Source: Longimicrobiales bacterium (GTDB taxonomy: Bacteria > Gemmatimonadota > Gemmatimonadetes > Longimicrobiales > Gaopeijiaceae). Taken from it: a stretch of 7,291 nucleotides of DNA. Position 1 is the first letter of the stretch. Each line of letters begins with the position of its first letter. The notes beneath the pieces are model-generated. The model made no database searches and was not told where the DNA came from. It worked only from the letters and a program-made list of their open reading frames with translations. The stretch is from contig JANQME010000154.1 of the NCBI GenBank assembly GCA_028280205.1, positions 1-7,291 on the forward strand, in the 5' to 3' direction. This document shows positions 5,636-7,291 of this stretch, piece after piece. A program made the translations under genes and the position numbers.

Positions 5636-6058
5636 TCAGAGCACCTGACCCTTGCTTTCCGACTCGGTGCACACGGCGCACGCCTCCGCTTGGCAGACCC
5701 GCACACTGCGGAAGAGGGCCCACGCGAGCAGAAGGCTTCCGACGGCCGACGTCAGACTCTCCGGCAGCGGCTCGAACAGCCCGGCCAGGGAGGCGGCCCA
5801 TAGGACGGCTCCCGCCGCGAAGGTGAGCATGATCGAAACGTGCGCCCGGGCAGGACCCAGCGCGAGCATCAGAGCGCCCAACGCCACAGTGGCAGCGAAC
5901 ACGCCCCGCTCGACGCCTTCCGACAGGGCGAGAGCCGGCATCGCGGCGACGAGAACCGGTGTCAGCGCGCAGTGAACCCCGCACCAGGCGGCTGCACACG
6001 CCGCGAACCGTGATCCGGCGCCTGCGACGGACGGCGGAGCGGTGATCGATGCCTTCAT
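5636..6058 (-). CDS. MerC-domain membrane protein
   Basis: A 140-residue protein with four predicted helices (about 18-40, 51-68, 74-94 and 103-118), the size and shape of MerC. The first helix carries the cysteine/histidine motif WCGVHCALTP (C26, H29, C30), in place of the CxxC pair of transposon MerC. A second cluster follows the last helix: C122, C127 and C130. MerC proteins of Tn21-type operons bring mercuric ions into the cytoplasm. Chromosomal relatives beside Fur/Zur genes have no settled substrate, and there is no merA, merP or merR here, so mercury resistance is not supported. The ATG at 6058 has a strong GGAGGA (6063-6068) 4 nt upstream. It has its own candidate promoter in the 70-bp gap after the permease. 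Zinc, copper or another thiophilic metal is plausible. Confidence 0.82.
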   Translation of the reverse strand: MKASITAPPSVAGAGSRFAACAAAWCGVHCALTPVLVAAMPALALSEGVERGVFAATVALGALMLALGPARAHVSIMLTFAAGAVLWAASLAGLFEPLPESLTSAVGSLLLAWALFRSVRVCQAEACAVCTESESKGQVL

Positions 6059-6086
6059 GGGGTCCTCCGGGGAGAGGCAACCCTTA

Positions 6087-6115
6087 AAGATACACCATTA
6101 TCAATAACGTGTCAC
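6087..6115 (-). promoter_or_regulatory. Candidate merC promoter with a Fur-like half-site in its spacer
   Basis: On the complement, GTGACA (-35, 6110-6115), a spacer of exactly 17 bp and TATCTT (-10, 6087-6092) form a reasonable sigma-70 promoter 28 bp ahead of the merC start. The spacer contains the small palindrome TTAT-TG-ATAA (6098-6107) and a TGATAAT heptamer (complement of 6097-6103), which equals one half of the 7-1-7 Fur-box consensus; the other half is not conserved. This AT-rich patch is conspicuous in the GC-rich surroundings. It suggests repression by a Fur-family protein at this site. Confidence 0.5.
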
Positions 6116-6128
6116 GGGTGGCGTATCG

Positions 6129-7291
6129 TCACCCAGCGTGGGTGTGGCCGGGGTGGGCCGTGGCGCGTACCGGAGGGTGGGAATCGTGGTGTTCGTGGTC
6201 GTGGCCCCACCCCAGCCCCTCGCGCAGCTCGCCGCAGAAGCGCCGAACCCCGCGGCGTACCACGGAGCCCACCACGAGCGCCGAGAGCCCGATCAGCATG
6301 GTCCATTGAAGCGCCGTGGGCGTCTCCTCCGTGAGCTGGGTGAGGGACGGTACCGGCACTCCGGGGAACACCAGGTCGACTGCGATCCCCGCCACGATTG
6401 CGAACCCCACGAGCGTTGACGCGAAGCGAAGGGCGGCCTGCCGGCCGTGGAGGCTCGACACGACCCCCAGGGTCGACACGTTCGTGGCGGGGCCCGTGAT
6501 CAGGAACGCGATCCCGGCGCCGGGCGACAGGCCCGCGGCGAGGAGGGCGGCCACGACAGGAGTCGCAGAGGCCGCGCACACGTACGTCGGGAAGCCGAGC
6601 GCGGCGAAAAGCAGCACCCCCGCGACCGAGGGGAGCTGGGCGAGCCATCCGCCGTCGAGCCAGGGAGCCATGAGTGCCGCGACGACGAGTCCGACGAGGA
6701 TCCATGGTGCCGTGTGATCGACGACCTCGCCGGTCCCCGTTCGGAGGGCCAGCACAAGGCGCTGCCGTCCGTTCCGGTCGAGTCCCGGTGCGTCGGGTGG
6801 CTCCGGCGGCTCCGAATGGCGTTCGAGTCGGCCACCGACCCACCAGCCCACGAGCAGGGCCGCAGCGGCGGCGGTGCCCAGGCGAAGCAGCGTCACCGGA
6901 AGTCCGAGGAGGGGAATCGAGAGCATCACTGCGTCGAGGCCCAGCTCGGGCGTCGCCACGAGGAATGCCATCGCCGCGGCGGGCGGAGCGCCTCGAGCCA
7001 CGAGGCTTCGATAGAGCGGCACGACACCACAGGAGCAGATCGGGAACGGAAGTCCCACGAGCATCCCTCTCCCGGATTGTCCCACGGCGCTGCCACTCCC
7101 CAGCCACCGCACCGAAGCCGCGGGCAGGAACGCCGAGAGGAGTCCTGCCGCCAGGTAGGCGAACAGCAGCGCCGGGGCGCTCTCCGCGGCCAGAGCCAGG
7201 AGCCGGCCCAGAAACGCGCCCGAGGGACCCTCGCCGCCGTGGTGATGCGAGAAGACGGAGCCCACCGCGACCCCGACCGCGACGAGCGCCC
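6129..7291 (-). CDS. Permease resembling SO_0444-type Cu/Zn efflux family (PF03773-like), 5' end probably outside window
   Basis: A polytopic permease. Counting from the GTG at 7265, the first half has PICSCGVVPLYRSL (75-88; C77, C79) and ATPELGLDAV (104-113). The second half has the repeat-like YVCAASATPVVAALLAAGLS (228-247, C230) and ITGPATNVSTLGVV (256-269). A charged linker lies between at about 145-185. These motifs are typical of the YraQ/ArsP-like permease superfamily, and the layout is closest to the SO_0444-type copper/zinc exporters. The C-terminus is a His-rich tail (H355, H357, H359, H360, H363, H371, H374, H376), and HHH stands at 7-9; both suit transition-metal binding. The frame continues open past 7265 to the edge and encodes hydrophobic ALVAVGVA, so the true start may lie outside; GTG 7265 has only a poor RBS. 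Probably first in the merC-fur2 direction, with merC also having its own promoter. Confidence 0.85.
   Translation of the reverse strand, partial: ALVAVGVAVGSVFSHHHGGEGPSGAFLGRLLALAAESAPALLFAYLAAGLLSAFLPAASVRWLGSGSAVGQSGRGMLVGLPFPICSCGVVPLYRSLVARGAPPAAAMAFLVATPELGLDAVMLSIPLLGLPVTLLRLGTAAAAALLVGWWVGGRLERHSEPPEPPDAPGLDRNGRQRLVLALRTGTGEVVDHTAPWILVGLVVAALMAPWLDGGWLAQLPSVAGVLLFAALGFPTYVCAASATPVVAALLAAGLSPGAGIAFLITGPATNVSTLGVVSSLHGRQAALRFASTLVGFAIVAGIAVDLVFPGVPVPSLTQLTEETPTALQWTMLIGLSALVVGSVVRRGVRRFCGELREGLGWGHDHEHHDSHPPVRATAHPGHTHAG

Noticed and set aside
5636..7291. Mercury resistance operon
   Set aside because: Only a MerC-like protein is present; there is no MerA, MerP, MerT or MerR sequence, and the neighbours point to general metal homeostasis.

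Overview
High-GC bacterial DNA, densely packed with genes of trace-metal handling. I see no phage, IS, CRISPR or RNA genes. Nearly all coding frames end codons in G/C, and the few AT-rich patches are the promoter regions. The base composition and the conserved-but-unnamed membrane protein at 3079-3981 make me think of Gemmatimonadota or a similar high-GC environmental lineage. That is inference only; the window contains no taxonomic marker.

Left half (1-4493) is one divergent locus. Leftward runs zigA (COG0523/G3E zinc metallochaperone GTPase, 1222-2466). It overlaps by ATGA a FAD/NAD(P) flavoprotein with a cysteine-rich C-terminal tail (95-1225). A further gene, of which only the first 20 codons are visible (1-60), follows. 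Rightward runs a Fur/Zur-family repressor (2649-3086), overlapped by a GTG-started membrane protein with a large beta-rich exported domain (3079-3981), and then a small histidine-bearing DUF2231-like membrane protein (3993-4493). The 182-bp divergent spacer holds a symmetric array of six CTTG/CAAG half-sites laid over candidate promoters. This is the best candidate operator in the window for the adjacent Fur/Zur protein.

Right half (4570-7291) is transcribed leftward and converges on the first locus. It begins with a permease resembling the SO_0444-type Cu/Zn efflux family, with a CSCG motif and a His-rich tail (6129 to the right edge, 5' end probably outside). Next come a MerC-type four-helix membrane protein (5636-6058) and a second, shorter Fur-family repressor (5179-5547). 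The last gene is the molybdopterin adenylyltransferase Mog (4570-5106). merC has its own candidate promoter with a Fur-like half-site in the spacer. fur2 has a separate near-perfect dyad just upstream of its start.

Working model (inference): two Fur-family sensors of different subtype sit back to back. The left one controls zinc-starvation functions (ZigA allocation plus a flavoprotein) and two membrane proteins of unknown role. The right one controls metal export or thiophilic-metal handling (permease, MerC). Stretches without genes are all short: 61-94, 2467-2648, 4494-4569, 5107-5178, 5548-5635 and 6059-6128.
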